A stretch of 64,000 bases of DNA. Origin: Paenarthrobacter aurescens TC1 (lineage in GTDB: Bacteria; Actinomycetota; Actinomycetes; Actinomycetales; Micrococcaceae). Made by a program: the position numbers and the translations under genes. The stretch covers positions 4,216,001 to 4,280,000 of the forward strand of contig CP000474.1 in NCBI GenBank assembly GCA_000014925.1, read 5' to 3'. Below the pieces are notes generated by a model. The model was not told the origin of the DNA and did not search any database. It worked only from the letters and a program-made list of their open reading frames with translations. This document shows positions 1-7,821 of the stretch, piece after piece; the first letter of the stretch is position 1, and each line of letters opens with the position of its first letter.

Positions 1-1
1 T

Positions 2-1435
2 TCACGGAAGGTGATCGGCTTGGCCGTCGCCGGCGCAGTGGGCGGCTTCCTCTTCGGCTTCGATTCCTCCGTGGTCAACGGTGCCGTGGATGCGATGGCG
101 GACGAATTCGTCATGAGCGAGGCGCTGACGGGCTTCGCTGTCGCAGTCGCGTTGCTGGGTTGCGCAGCAGGCGCGTACCTGGCCGGCAAAGTTGCCGATC
201 GTTACGGACGCATCCCCGCCATGAAAATCGGTGCATTGCTCTTCCTGGTGAGTGCGGTGGGAACCGGGCTGGCCTTCGGGGTCTGGGACCTGATCTTCTG
301 GCGCCTCGTTGGCGGCTTGGGCATTGGGCTGGCCTCCGTGATTGCGCCTGCCTACATCTCCGAGATCTCCCCCAGGCACGTACGCGGCCGTTTGGCTTCG
401 CTCCAGCAGCTCGCCATCACCACGGGTATCTTCGCAGCCCTGCTGTCCGACGCGGTCCTTGCCAATTCGGCCGGTGGCGCCGATGGCACGTTGTGGTTTG
501 GCATCGAGGCCTGGCGCTGGATGTTCATCGCCTGCGCGGTGCCGGCTGCCGTGTATGGCTGGATCGCTTTCCGCCTGCCGGAGTCCCCGCATTTCCTGGT
601 GCTCAACGGCAAAGAAGACCAAGCCCGCACTATCTTCAACAAGCTCATCCCGGGTGACGACATCGAACGGCACATCCGCGAGATCCGCGAGTCCATCCAG
701 CAGGAAAAGCTCTCCACAAAGAAGGGCTCGCTGCGCGGTAACAGGTTCGGCCTTCTCCCGGTGGTCTGGATCGGCATCATCCTGTCCGTGTTGCAGCAGT
801 TCGTTGGCATTAACGTGATCTTCTACTACTCCACCACGCTGTGGAAGGCCGTGGGGTTCCAGGAAAAGGACTCACTGACGATCTCCGTCGCCACCTCCGT
901 CACCAACATCCTGGTCACCCTTGTGGCCATCGCCTTGGTGGACCGCATTGGCCGCCGCCCCATCCTGCTCACCGGCTCCATCGGCATGGCCGCCTCGCTC
1001 GGCGTCATGGCACTGGCTTTCTCCTCCGCAGTTGGCACGGGTTCCGAGATCAGCCTCCCGGGCGCATGGGGTCCCGTGGCGCTCGTCGCAGCGAACGTGT
1101 TCGTGATCAGCTTCGGTGCCTCGTGGGGTCCGCTGGTCTGGGTGCTGCTGGGCGAGATTTTCCCGTCCCGGATCCGCGCCCGGGCCCTTGGTCTGGCCGC
1201 CGCTGCGCAGTGGATCGCGAACTTTGCCATCACGCTCAGCTTTCCCATCATGGCGGCAGGCTCGCTGCCACTGACGTACGCCATGTACGCGGCATTCGCG
1301 GCGGCGTCGTTCTTTTTTGTCATGTTCAAGGTTCCCGAGACGAACGGCATGTCACTGGAACAGGCCGAAACCCTGTTCGTTCCGAAGGGTGCTCCGGTGG
1401 CACCGCTGCCGGTCGCCTCGACCGAAGCGAAGTAA
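2..1435 (+). CDS. MFS sugar porter (5' end outside window)
   Basis: Proton-coupled sugar uptake carrier of the MFS sugar porter (SP) family in the cytoplasmic membrane. The family signatures are visible in order: GFDSSVVNGA in TM1, DRYGRIP in loop 2-3, the TM4 signature around GLGIGLASVIAPAYISE, PESPHFL before the central loop, QQFVGINVIFYYS in TM7, DRIGRRP in loop 8-9 and VPETNG after TM12. The frame is open to the window edge. A GTG at 11 could be read as a start, but it would leave almost nothing before TM1, so the real start probably lies upstream. Substrate (hexose, pentose or inositol) cannot be fixed from sequence. Confidence 0.9.
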   Translation, partial: SRKVIGLAVAGAVGGFLFGFDSSVVNGAVDAMADEFVMSEALTGFAVAVALLGCAAGAYLAGKVADRYGRIPAMKIGALLFLVSAVGTGLAFGVWDLIFWRLVGGLGIGLASVIAPAYISEISPRHVRGRLASLQQLAITTGIFAALLSDAVLANSAGGADGTLWFGIEAWRWMFIACAVPAAVYGWIAFRLPESPHFLVLNGKEDQARTIFNKLIPGDDIERHIREIRESIQQEKLSTKKGSLRGNRFGLLPVVWIGIILSVLQQFVGINVIFYYSTTLWKAVGFQEKDSLTISVATSVTNILVTLVAIALVDRIGRRPILLTGSIGMAASLGVMALAFSSAVGTGSEISLPGAWGPVALVAANVFVISFGASWGPLVWVLLGEIFPSRIRARALGLAAAAQWIANFAITLSFPIMAAGSLPLTYAMYAAFAAASFFFVMFKVPETNGMSLEQAETLFVPKGAPVAPLPVASTEAK

Positions 1436-1442
1436 CTACGCA

Positions 1443-1472
1443 ATGAGCCCCGCGGACTACCGCGGGGCTCAT
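1443..1472 (+). terminator. Intrinsic terminator of the sugar porter gene
   Basis: A perfect 13-bp stem (1443-1455 with 1460-1472) with loop ACTA is followed by the T-rich run TTGTTATTT. It lies 8 nt after the stop codon at 1435 and before the convergent gene ending at 1490, so it may serve both. Confidence 0.9.
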
Positions 1473-1489
1473 TTGTTATTTGGCTGGGT

Positions 1490-2728
1490 TCACACCAAGT
1501 GTGGCTCGTGCGATGTGAGGAAACTGCGTCCGCCGAAAGCAACCAGGATGGCGATCACCATGGCCACTGCACCGGCGAAGAAGGGCACCTGCGGGCCAAA
1601 GTGCTCGCCGAGCTGGGCGGCCGCGAACGGCGCCAGCGCTCCGCCCATCCAGCGCACAAAGTTGTAACCGGCGGACGCGACGGGACGCGGTGAATCAGAA
1701 ACACCCATGGCCAGTTCCGTATAGACCGTGTTGTTGATGCCCAGCAGGGCACCCGCCACGATGACAAGCACGACGACGACTGTCACTGAGTGCCCCGCGG
1801 CCAGTCCCAGCCCCATCAGGTCGAGCATGAGGACGGCCAGCGTGCCGGTGAGGACCTTGACGGCGCCGAAGCGCTTCTGCAGTACAGGGGCGACGAACAC
1901 CGAGAAGACGGCAACAGCAACACCCCAGCCGAAGAACACTCCCCCGATTCCGTAGGCGTCCATGCCCAGGATGAAGGGTGTGAAGGCGAGGATGGTGAAG
2001 AAGCCGTAGTTGTAGAAGAGTGCGCTGGCTGCGGTGGTGCGGAGACCCTTGTGGCCGAGCGCAAGGAGCGGATCCCTCAGGCGGGACTTTTTAGCGGGAG
2101 CGGGTGTTTTGGGGAGCAATGCCAGCAATGCGATGAAGGCCGCGGCCATGAGGACTGCAGTGCCAAAGAAGGGCGCACGCCATTGCCAGCCTCCCAACAG
2201 GGCACCGAGCAGGGGGCCGAGCGAGATGCCAAGACCGAGGGCGGCCTCATAGAGGATGATGGCCGTGCCGGTACCGCCGCTGGCCACGCCGACGATCACT
2301 GCCAGGGCAGTCGCGACGAATAAGGCGTTGCCGAGACCCCAACCTGCCCGGAACCCCACCAACTGCTCAACACTGCCGGAGAGACCGGACAGCGACGCAA
2401 ACACCACGATGATGGCCAAGCCGATGAGCAGCGTCTTTTTCCCGCCGATCCTCGAGGACACGAACCCACTGATCAGCATGGCGATTGCCGTCACCAGGAA
2501 ATAGCTGGTGAACAGCAACGACACTTCGCTGGTGGAAGCCTCCAGGTTCTTGGCGATTGCGGGAAGAATCGGGTCCACAAGCCCGATGCCCATGAAGGCG
2601 AAAACGGCCGCGAGGGCCGTGGCCCAGACCGCTTTGGGCTGCTTGAGGAGGGAAGCCTTCTCGGCTTGGAGGGTGGTTTCGATGGTTGTTTCGGCGCTTG
2701 CTGAAGCGTCAGCCAACTGGCGTGACAT
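1490..2728 (-). CDS. MFS drug-efflux-type transporter
   Basis: A 412-residue, about 12-TM major facilitator of the drug:proton antiporter (DHA1) type. TM1 carries GIGLVDPILPAIA, and SSRIGGKK in loop 2-3 fits the usual acidic/basic A motif loosely. The N-terminus is about 35 polar residues. The ATG at 2728 has AAGGAG at good distance. A MarR-family gene ends 30 nt upstream on the same strand, so the two probably form one regulator-pump operon driven from the operator at 3200-3232. The exported compound is unknown. Confidence 0.85.
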   Translation of the reverse strand: MSRQLADASASAETTIETTLQAEKASLLKQPKAVWATALAAVFAFMGIGLVDPILPAIAKNLEASTSEVSLLFTSYFLVTAIAMLISGFVSSRIGGKKTLLIGLAIIVVFASLSGLSGSVEQLVGFRAGWGLGNALFVATALAVIVGVASGGTGTAIILYEAALGLGISLGPLLGALLGGWQWRAPFFGTAVLMAAAFIALLALLPKTPAPAKKSRLRDPLLALGHKGLRTTAASALFYNYGFFTILAFTPFILGMDAYGIGGVFFGWGVAVAVFSVFVAPVLQKRFGAVKVLTGTLAVLMLDLMGLGLAAGHSVTVVVVLVIVAGALLGINNTVYTELAMGVSDSPRPVASAGYNFVRWMGGALAPFAAAQLGEHFGPQVPFFAGAVAMVIAILVAFGGRSFLTSHEPHLV

Positions 2729-2758
2729 TCACTTGCTCCTTGTCGGTGCTTTTGCTGT

Positions 2759-3199
2759 TTAGTTCTGGAACGAGCTGTTGAGCTTCGCGATCACGGGCAA
2801 CGCCGCGGCAAGCTGCTCGATCTCCTGGTTGCTGAGGCCCTGAAGCAGCTCGGCCACCATGGCGTTGCGCCGCTGGTTGGCGGACTCGACGGCGGCCGTC
2901 CCGGCTTGGGTGATGACCACCTGGACGGCCCGGGAATCGTCGGGATCAGGCTGGCGCGTAACCAGTGAGGCGCGCTCGAGCTTGATGATCTGCTCCGTGG
3001 CGCTCGGGACTTTGATTCCCAGGTTCTTGGCGATATCGCCCACTCGGAGGCCGCCGTCGGAAATCATGGACAGCAGGCTTAGCTGCGCGGCGGTTAGCTC
3101 ACCCTCGGGATCGAGGCGGCGGAACATGTACACGCCGAGTCGAAGTGACTCGCGAAATTCCTGGGCGAGGTCCAACAACCGGGGATCAAAGGTGCTCAT
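2759..3199 (-). CDS. MarR family transcriptional regulator
   Basis: A 146-residue winged-helix regulator. The MarR core is visible: a helical dimerisation N-terminus, AAQLSLLSMISDGGLRVGDIAKNLGI as the helix-turn-helix region (about residues 37-63), and the wing with RQPDPDDSRAVQVVIT (about 81-96). It probably represses itself and the downstream efflux gene. The ATG at 3199 directly abuts the palindromic operator, has no Shine-Dalgarno, and lies about 2-3 nt from the predicted transcription start, which suggests a leaderless mRNA. Confidence 0.9.
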   Translation of the reverse strand: MSTFDPRLLDLAQEFRESLRLGVYMFRRLDPEGELTAAQLSLLSMISDGGLRVGDIAKNLGIKVPSATEQIIKLERASLVTRQPDPDDSRAVQVVITQAGTAAVESANQRRNAMVAELLQGLSNQEIEQLAAALPVIAKLNSSFQN

Positions 3200-3237
3200 A
3201 TTTAGGTACCCTAATAGTTAGGGTACCTAAATGTCAA
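3200..3237 (-). promoter_or_regulatory. MarR operator/promoter (perfect 15-bp inverted repeat)
   Basis: ATTTAGGTACCCTAA (3200-3214) is repeated perfectly inverted at 3218-3232 with spacer TAG. On the minus strand TTGACA (3237-3232) and TAGGGT (3213-3208) form a plausible -35/-10 pair with 18 bp between. The palindrome covers spacer, -10 and start site, so bound repressor would block the polymerase. Direct binding is inferred. Confidence 0.8.
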
Positions 3238-3259
3238 TCATTGGGGGCAGGCATGGCAC

Positions 3260-3784
3260 CTAGAGCATGAGCTTCATGCCCTCATGACTCGCAACGAAAC
3301 CCAGGCGCTCGTAAAAACGACGCGCAGCACTGCGCGACTTGTCCGTGGTGAGCTGCACCAGCGAGCAGCCACGCTCCCGGGCCTGCTCAACGGCCCACCC
3401 GATCACGAGCGCCCCGACACCCTGGCCCCGCAGTAATTCGGAGACCCGGACCGCCTCGATCTGCGCACGCCAGGAACCTTTGCGCGACAGGCCTGGGATA
3501 TAGCTGAGCTGGAACGTCGCGACAACATCACCGTCGAGTTCACCCACCACCAAGAGGTGCGCCGGGTCGCCGTCGATCGCGTCAAAAGCCCGCTCGTAGG
3601 GCGCTGGATCGTCGGCATTCTCCCGGGTGGCACCCAATTGGTCGTCCGCGAGCAGCGCGAGGATGCGCGGGAGGTCGCCCTTGCGGGCGCGACGAAGGGT
3701 TAAGGTCCCACGCTCGACGGCGGCGGTCAGCAGGGCGGGCGCGGCACCGGATTCAGCAGTCACCAACCCAGCATGCCAGCCCAT
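3260..3784 (-). CDS. GNAT family N-acetyltransferase
   Basis: A 174-residue acetyl-CoA-dependent acetyltransferase. The GNAT core runs from about residue 28 (LTLRRARKGDLPRILAL) to the end. Motif A is IEAVRVSELLRGQGVGALVIGWAVEQA, and the ending RSAARRFYERLGFVASHEGMKL is the usual motif B. The first about 25 residues have no counterpart in the fold, so translation may begin at an internal GTG. Divergent from the PadR operon. Substrate unknown. Confidence 0.85.
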   Translation of the reverse strand: MGWHAGLVTAESGAAPALLTAAVERGTLTLRRARKGDLPRILALLADDQLGATRENADDPAPYERAFDAIDGDPAHLLVVGELDGDVVATFQLSYIPGLSRKGSWRAQIEAVRVSELLRGQGVGALVIGWAVEQARERGCSLVQLTTDKSRSAARRFYERLGFVASHEGMKLML

Positions 3785-3800
3785 CTCAACAATCCCGGAA

Positions 3801-3861
3801 CTCAGTATTGCTAAGTACCGGTACTTAGTTCTACTATGTAGTGGTAGCTAGCAATACTGAG
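3801..3861 (+). promoter_or_regulatory. PadR operon promoter with nested inverted repeats
   Basis: CTCAGTATTGCTA (3801-3813) returns perfectly inverted at 3849-3861. Inside it lies a perfect 18-bp palindrome, CTAAGTACCGGTACTTAG (3811-3828). TTGCTA (3808-3813) and TACTAT (3832-3837) make a -35/-10 pair with an 18-bp spacer, so the inner palindrome fills the spacer. This fits autoregulation by the PadR protein encoded just downstream. Confidence 0.75.
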
Positions 3862-3879
3862 TAGTGAAGGAGGTGTCCG

Positions 3880-4209
3880 ATGGGCAAGCAAATGACCGAG
3901 ATGCTCAAAGGCACATTGGAGGGCATTGTCCTGGCCCTCCTGACCGGAAAGGCAGCGTATGGATACGAAATCACCACGCTGCTCCGGGAGCAAGGCTTCA
4001 CCGAGATCGCTGAGGGCACCGTGTACGCGCTGCTGGTCAGGATCGAACAAAAAGGGCTGGTGGACGTCGAGAAGCGGCCGTCCGAAAAAGGGCCGCCCCG
4101 CAAGGTGTACACGCTCAACACGCAGGGCAAAAAAGAACTGAACGAATTCTGGAACACCTGGAGCTTCTTGTCCGAACGGCTCGAACAGCTCCGCAAGGAA
4201 GGAAAATAA
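3880..4209 (+). CDS. PadR family transcriptional regulator
   Basis: A 109-residue PadR winged-helix repressor. LKGTLEGIVLALLTGKAAYGYEI is the typical first segment, TEIAEGTVYALLVRIEQKGLV the recognition helix, and GPPRKVYTLNTQGKKEL the wing. GAAGGAGG at 3866-3873 precedes the ATG. It heads a tight four-gene operon (PadR, DUF1048, ATPase, permease). PadR proteins next to DrrAB-like pumps usually sense the exported drug. Confidence 0.92.
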   Translation: MGKQMTEMLKGTLEGIVLALLTGKAAYGYEITTLLREQGFTEIAEGTVYALLVRIEQKGLVDVEKRPSEKGPPRKVYTLNTQGKKELNEFWNTWSFLSERLEQLRKEGK

Positions 4210-4210
4210 C

Positions 4211-4576
4211 ATGGCAGCAAAATGGATCGAGCTGGTCACCGGATCGCTCGAACAGAAGAAGCAGTACAAGCAAGCCAAGGCACGGCTGGATGCCCTGCCC
4301 GAGCCGTACCTCACGGTAGCCACCGCCTTCAACCGGTACCTGATGTACTACGGCGGCGTCACTGAGGGCGACACCATGGTGCAGATGTTCACGGATCTGG
4401 CCGACCTGTGGGAACGCGCAGCCATCGACGGAACGCCCGTGAGCGAGATCGTGGGCGAAGACCCCATCGAGTTCGCCGAGAGCTTCGCCCAGGCCTACGG
4501 CGGAAAGCGCTGGATCGACAAAGAACGCGAGCGTCTCAACAAGGCAATCAATAAAGCGAAGGAGGCGGAATCATGA
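4211..4576 (+). CDS. DUF1048-like protein of the PadR/ABC operon
   Basis: A 121-residue, largely helical, cytosolic protein without membrane segment or signal peptide. The sequence (EQKKQYKQAKARLDALPEPY, FNRYLMYYGG, WIDKERERL) resembles the DUF1048 family, which typically sits between PadR regulators and ABC pumps. It starts one base after the PadR stop and its end overlaps the ATPase start by ATGA, so translation is coupled. Molecular role unknown. Confidence 0.75.
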   Translation: MAAKWIELVTGSLEQKKQYKQAKARLDALPEPYLTVATAFNRYLMYYGGVTEGDTMVQMFTDLADLWERAAIDGTPVSEIVGEDPIEFAESFAQAYGGKRWIDKERERLNKAINKAKEAES

Positions 4577-5352
4577 CCGCTGCAGCAATCCGCGTAGAGG
4601 GCATCGAGAAGTCGTACAAAGACCTCCACGTACTCCGGGGTGTGGACTTTGAGGTGGCATCCGGCAGCATCTTCGCCCTCCTCGGCTCCAATGGCGCGGG
4701 CAAGACCACCATGGTGAAGATCCTGTCCACGCTACTCAAGGCGGACGGCGGGTCGGCCGCCGTCGAGGGTTTTGATGTAGCCACCGAGTCGCTCCAGGTG
4801 AGGCAGTCCATCAGCCTCACCGGACAGTTTGCCGCAGTGGACGAAATCCTCACCGGCAAGGAGAACCTGATCCTGGTGGCGAAGCTGCGCCACCTCAAGA
4901 ATCCCGGCCAGATCGCGGACCAGTTGCTGGCACAGTTCAGCCTCACCGATGCTGGTTCCCGCAAGGTGGCGACCTACTCCGGGGGCATGCGCCGCCGGCT
5001 GGACATCGCCATGAGCCTGATCGGCAATCCGAAGGTGATCTTCCTGGACGAGCCCACCACGGGTCTGGACCCCGAAGCCCGCCTTGAAGTGTGGCAAATC
5101 GTCAAGAAGCTCGCCACTGAAGGGACCACGGTTCTCCTCACCACCCAGTACCTCGACGAGGCCGAGCAGCTCGCGGACCGCATCGCCATTCTTCATGAGG
5201 GCCGCATCATCGCCAGCGGCACGCTTGCAGAGCTCAAGCAACTGCTGCCGCCGGCCAAGATCGAATACGTCGAGAAACAGCCGAGCCTGGAGGACATCTT
5301 CCTGGCCCTGGTTGGCACAGGTAACAACGAGTCAGTAAAGGACAGGTCATGA
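4573..5352 (+). CDS. DrrA-type ABC transporter ATPase
   Basis: A 259-residue ATP-binding subunit of an ABC-2 exporter. Walker A GSNGAGKTT (about residues 38-46), signature YSGGMRRRLDIA (about 135-146), Walker B VIFLDEPTTGLD (about 156-167) and a switch-region TTQYLDEAE are all present. The YSGGMRRRLD form of the signature and the C-terminal PSLEDIFLALVG are typical of the DrrA/daunorubicin-resistance group. Overlaps both neighbours by 4 nt. Confidence 0.95.
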   Translation: MTAAAIRVEGIEKSYKDLHVLRGVDFEVASGSIFALLGSNGAGKTTMVKILSTLLKADGGSAAVEGFDVATESLQVRQSISLTGQFAAVDEILTGKENLILVAKLRHLKNPGQIADQLLAQFSLTDAGSRKVATYSGGMRRRLDIAMSLIGNPKVIFLDEPTTGLDPEARLEVWQIVKKLATEGTTVLLTTQYLDEAEQLADRIAILHEGRIIASGTLAELKQLLPPAKIEYVEKQPSLEDIFLALVGTGNNESVKDRS

Positions 5353-6110
5353 GCACGCATTTCTTCGCAGACACCTCTGTTCTGCTGGGGCGGTCCATGC
5401 GGCACATTTTCCGCAGCGTGGACACCATCATCACCACAGCGATCACCCCGATCGCCCTCATGCTGCTGTTCGTCTACGTGTTCGGCGGCGCCATCAGGAC
5501 CGATACCGAGAACTATGTGAATTACCTGCTCCCGGGCATCATGCTGATCGCCATCGCGTCCGGCATCGCGTACACGGCTGTCCGGTTGTTCACGGACATG
5601 CAGAGTGGCATCTTTGAGCGGTTCCAGTCCATGCCGATCGCACGATCCTCGGTTTTGTGGGCACACGTACTGACCTCCCTGGTGGCCAATGGACTCTCCT
5701 TGGTGATCATCGTGCTGGTTGCGCTCCTGATGGGATTCCGCAGCTCCGCCAGCGTGCTGGACTGGCTCGCCGTTGCGGGAATCCTGGCGCTGTTCACCCT
5801 GGCGCTCACCTGGATCGCCATCATCGCCGGCCTCTCCGCAAAATCCGTGGACGGCGCAGGCGGGTTCTCCTATCCGCTGATCTTCCTGCCGTTCATTAGC
5901 TCGGCCTTCGTCCCGACGGAAACCATGCCGGGGCCGGTGCGCTGGTTTGCTGAAAATCAGCCGGTCACGTCCATCGTCAATACCGTCCAGGACCTTTTTG
6001 CTCAACGTCCGGTGGGCAGCGACATCTGGGTAGCGCTGGCGTGGTGCTTGGGAATCCTCATCGTCTCCTACGCATTTGCGACTGCTGCGTACAAGCGCCA
6101 GATCGCGTAG
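5349..6110 (+). CDS. DrrB-type ABC-2 permease
   Basis: A 253-residue membrane subunit of the ABC-2 exporter, with six predicted helices. The conserved ABC-2 region NYLLPGIMLIAIASGIAYTAVRLFTDMQSGIFERFQSMPIARSS (about residues 57-101) and the late LPFISSAFVPTETMPGPVRWFAENQPVTSIVNTV are characteristic of DrrB proteins. It should pair with the ATPase encoded immediately upstream (ATGA overlap). The exported compound is unknown. Confidence 0.93.
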   Translation: MSTHFFADTSVLLGRSMRHIFRSVDTIITTAITPIALMLLFVYVFGGAIRTDTENYVNYLLPGIMLIAIASGIAYTAVRLFTDMQSGIFERFQSMPIARSSVLWAHVLTSLVANGLSLVIIVLVALLMGFRSSASVLDWLAVAGILALFTLALTWIAIIAGLSAKSVDGAGGFSYPLIFLPFISSAFVPTETMPGPVRWFAENQPVTSIVNTVQDLFAQRPVGSDIWVALAWCLGILIVSYAFATAAYKRQIA

Positions 6111-6137
6111 TGCCTCGCCAGACCAATTCAACGGCCT

Positions 6138-6164
6138 AAGCTCCCCTTTCCGCAGGGGGAGCTT
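6138..6164 (+). terminator. Terminator of the PadR/ABC operon
   Basis: Nine-base-pair stem AAGCTCCCC (6138-6146) with its complement at 6156-6164, followed by T residues. It lies 28 nt after the permease stop. Confidence 0.8.
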
Positions 6165-6274
6165 TCGCCATGCAGACCGATTCGCCATTGGTCAGACATT
6201 AGCTATAGCTTTATCGAACAGATTTGTAACGGCCGTCACCATTGTGGCGGATCCTTCGAAGGGTTCTTGAACTA

Positions 6275-7735
6275 ATGTCCGACCAGACAACACAGGGGAA
6301 GCTCCACGTCTCCAGCAGGGACTCCGAGCCCCACCTGTCACGCTCGCTCAGCAACCGCCACATCCAGCTCCTGGCCATCGGCGGCGCCATTGGAACCGGC
6401 CTCTTCATGGGCTCGGGCAAAACCATCTCCGTCGCCGGCCCCTCCGTGATCTTCGTGTACATGATCATCGGCTTCATGCTCTTCTTCGTCATGCGCGCCA
6501 TGGGCCAGCTGCTGCTCTCCAACCTGAACTACAAGTCCTTCAGCGACTTCGCTGGCGACCTCCTTGGCCCTTGGGCGGGCTTCTTCACCGGCTGGACCTA
6601 CTGGTTCTGCTGGGTAGTCACCGGCGTGGCGGACGTCATCGCGATCGCGGGATACGCCAACGAACTTTGGCCGGGAATCCAGCTCTGGATCCCGGGCCTG
6701 GCCACCATCATCATCCTGCTCCTCCTGAACCTCCCCACGGTCAAAGCCTTCGGCGAAACCGAGTTCTGGTTCGCATTGATCAAGATCATCGCCATCGTGG
6801 CGCTGATCGTGGTGGGCCTGGTGATGATCTTCACCGGGTTCCAGTCCAATGCAGGAACCGCTAGCTTCACCAACCTCTGGAACCACGGCGGCTTCTTCCC
6901 CAAGGAATTCATGGGCTTCGTAGCCGGTTTCCAGATTGCCGTCTTCGCGTTCGTCGGCATCGAGCTGGTAGGAACCGCCGCTGCCGAAACCAAGAACCCG
7001 GAGCACAATCTTCCTCGCGCCATCAACGCAATCCCCCTGCGCGTCATGCTTTTCTACGTAGGCGCCCTGATCATCCTCATGTCCGTCACCCCGTGGACCG
7101 AGTTCAAGGCAGGCCAGAGCCCGTTCATTGCCATGTTCTCCCTGGCCGGCCTTGGAATGGCGGCTACGGTGGTCAACCTCGTAGTTCTCACCTCGGCCAT
7201 GTCGTCTGCCAACTCAGGCATCTACTCGACGTCCCGCATGGTCTACGGCCTGGCCAACGACGGCGACGCACCCAAGCTCTTCGGCCGACTTTCCAGCCGC
7301 AAGGTACCCCAGAACGCACTGTTCCTTTCCTGCGTCCTGCTGCTGGCCGGCGTCGCTCTCCTGTACGCAGGCAAGGACGTTGGCGTGGCATTCGACATGG
7401 TGACCACCGTGTCCGCGGTCTGCTTCATGTTCGTCTGGTCCATCATCCTGGCCAGCTACCTCGTGTACCGCAAACGCCGGCCCGAACAGCACGCGGCGTC
7501 GCCGTTCAAGATGCCCGGTGGCATCCCGATGGTGTGGGTGGTATTTGCGTTCTTCGCGTTCCTCGTCTGGGCGCTGACCACACAGCCGGACACTCTCACC
7601 GCACTGCTGGTGACGCCCATCTGGTTCGCCATTCTTGGCGTCGCCTACGCGGTTGTCCGCAGGTCGCCTCTGCATCAGGCCCGCGTGGCGGAGTGGAAGG
7701 CGATGGCTGAAGGGGAAACCGCGGCAGCGCGCTAA
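6275..7735 (+). CDS. cycA: CycA-like amino acid permease (D-Ala/D-Ser/Gly type)
   Basis: A 486-residue proton symporter of the AAT amino-acid family, about 12 TMs. Similarity to E. coli CycA as I remember it is strong along the whole length: SNRHIQLLAIGGAIGTGLFMG, SVIFVYMIIGFMLFFVMRAMGQ, GWTYWFCWVVTGVADV, FAGFQIAVFAFVGIELVGT-like segments and LLVTPIWF near the end. CycA takes up glycine, D-alanine, D-serine and D-cycloserine. I chose the ATG at 6275 with GAAGGG upstream over a TTG at 6242. Confidence 0.88.
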   Translation: MSDQTTQGKLHVSSRDSEPHLSRSLSNRHIQLLAIGGAIGTGLFMGSGKTISVAGPSVIFVYMIIGFMLFFVMRAMGQLLLSNLNYKSFSDFAGDLLGPWAGFFTGWTYWFCWVVTGVADVIAIAGYANELWPGIQLWIPGLATIIILLLLNLPTVKAFGETEFWFALIKIIAIVALIVVGLVMIFTGFQSNAGTASFTNLWNHGGFFPKEFMGFVAGFQIAVFAFVGIELVGTAAAETKNPEHNLPRAINAIPLRVMLFYVGALIILMSVTPWTEFKAGQSPFIAMFSLAGLGMAATVVNLVVLTSAMSSANSGIYSTSRMVYGLANDGDAPKLFGRLSSRKVPQNALFLSCVLLLAGVALLYAGKDVGVAFDMVTTVSAVCFMFVWSIILASYLVYRKRRPEQHAASPFKMPGGIPMVWVVFAFFAFLVWALTTQPDTLTALLVTPIWFAILGVAYAVVRRSPLHQARVAEWKAMAEGETAAAR

Positions 7736-7750
7736 CTCTCGGAAACAAGT

Positions 7751-7797
7751 AAAGCCCGACGTCGGCACCCAGCTTTTGGGTGCCGACGTCGGGCTTT
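7751..7797. terminator. Shared bidirectional terminator
   Basis: A perfect 21-bp stem (7751-7771 with 7777-7797) with a 5-nt loop. It has T residues after the right arm and, on the other strand, AAAG/CTTT symmetry. It sits between the converging permease gene and surface-protein gene and should stop both. Confidence 0.92.
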
Positions 7798-7821
7798 TGA
7801 CTTTCTTTAGCTCGGAGTGAG

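Noticed and set aside
5193..6188. A 331-codon minus-strand frame opposite the DrrB-type permease
   Set aside because: Antisense to a clear permease gene and rich in Asp/Gly/His/Arg without domain structure.
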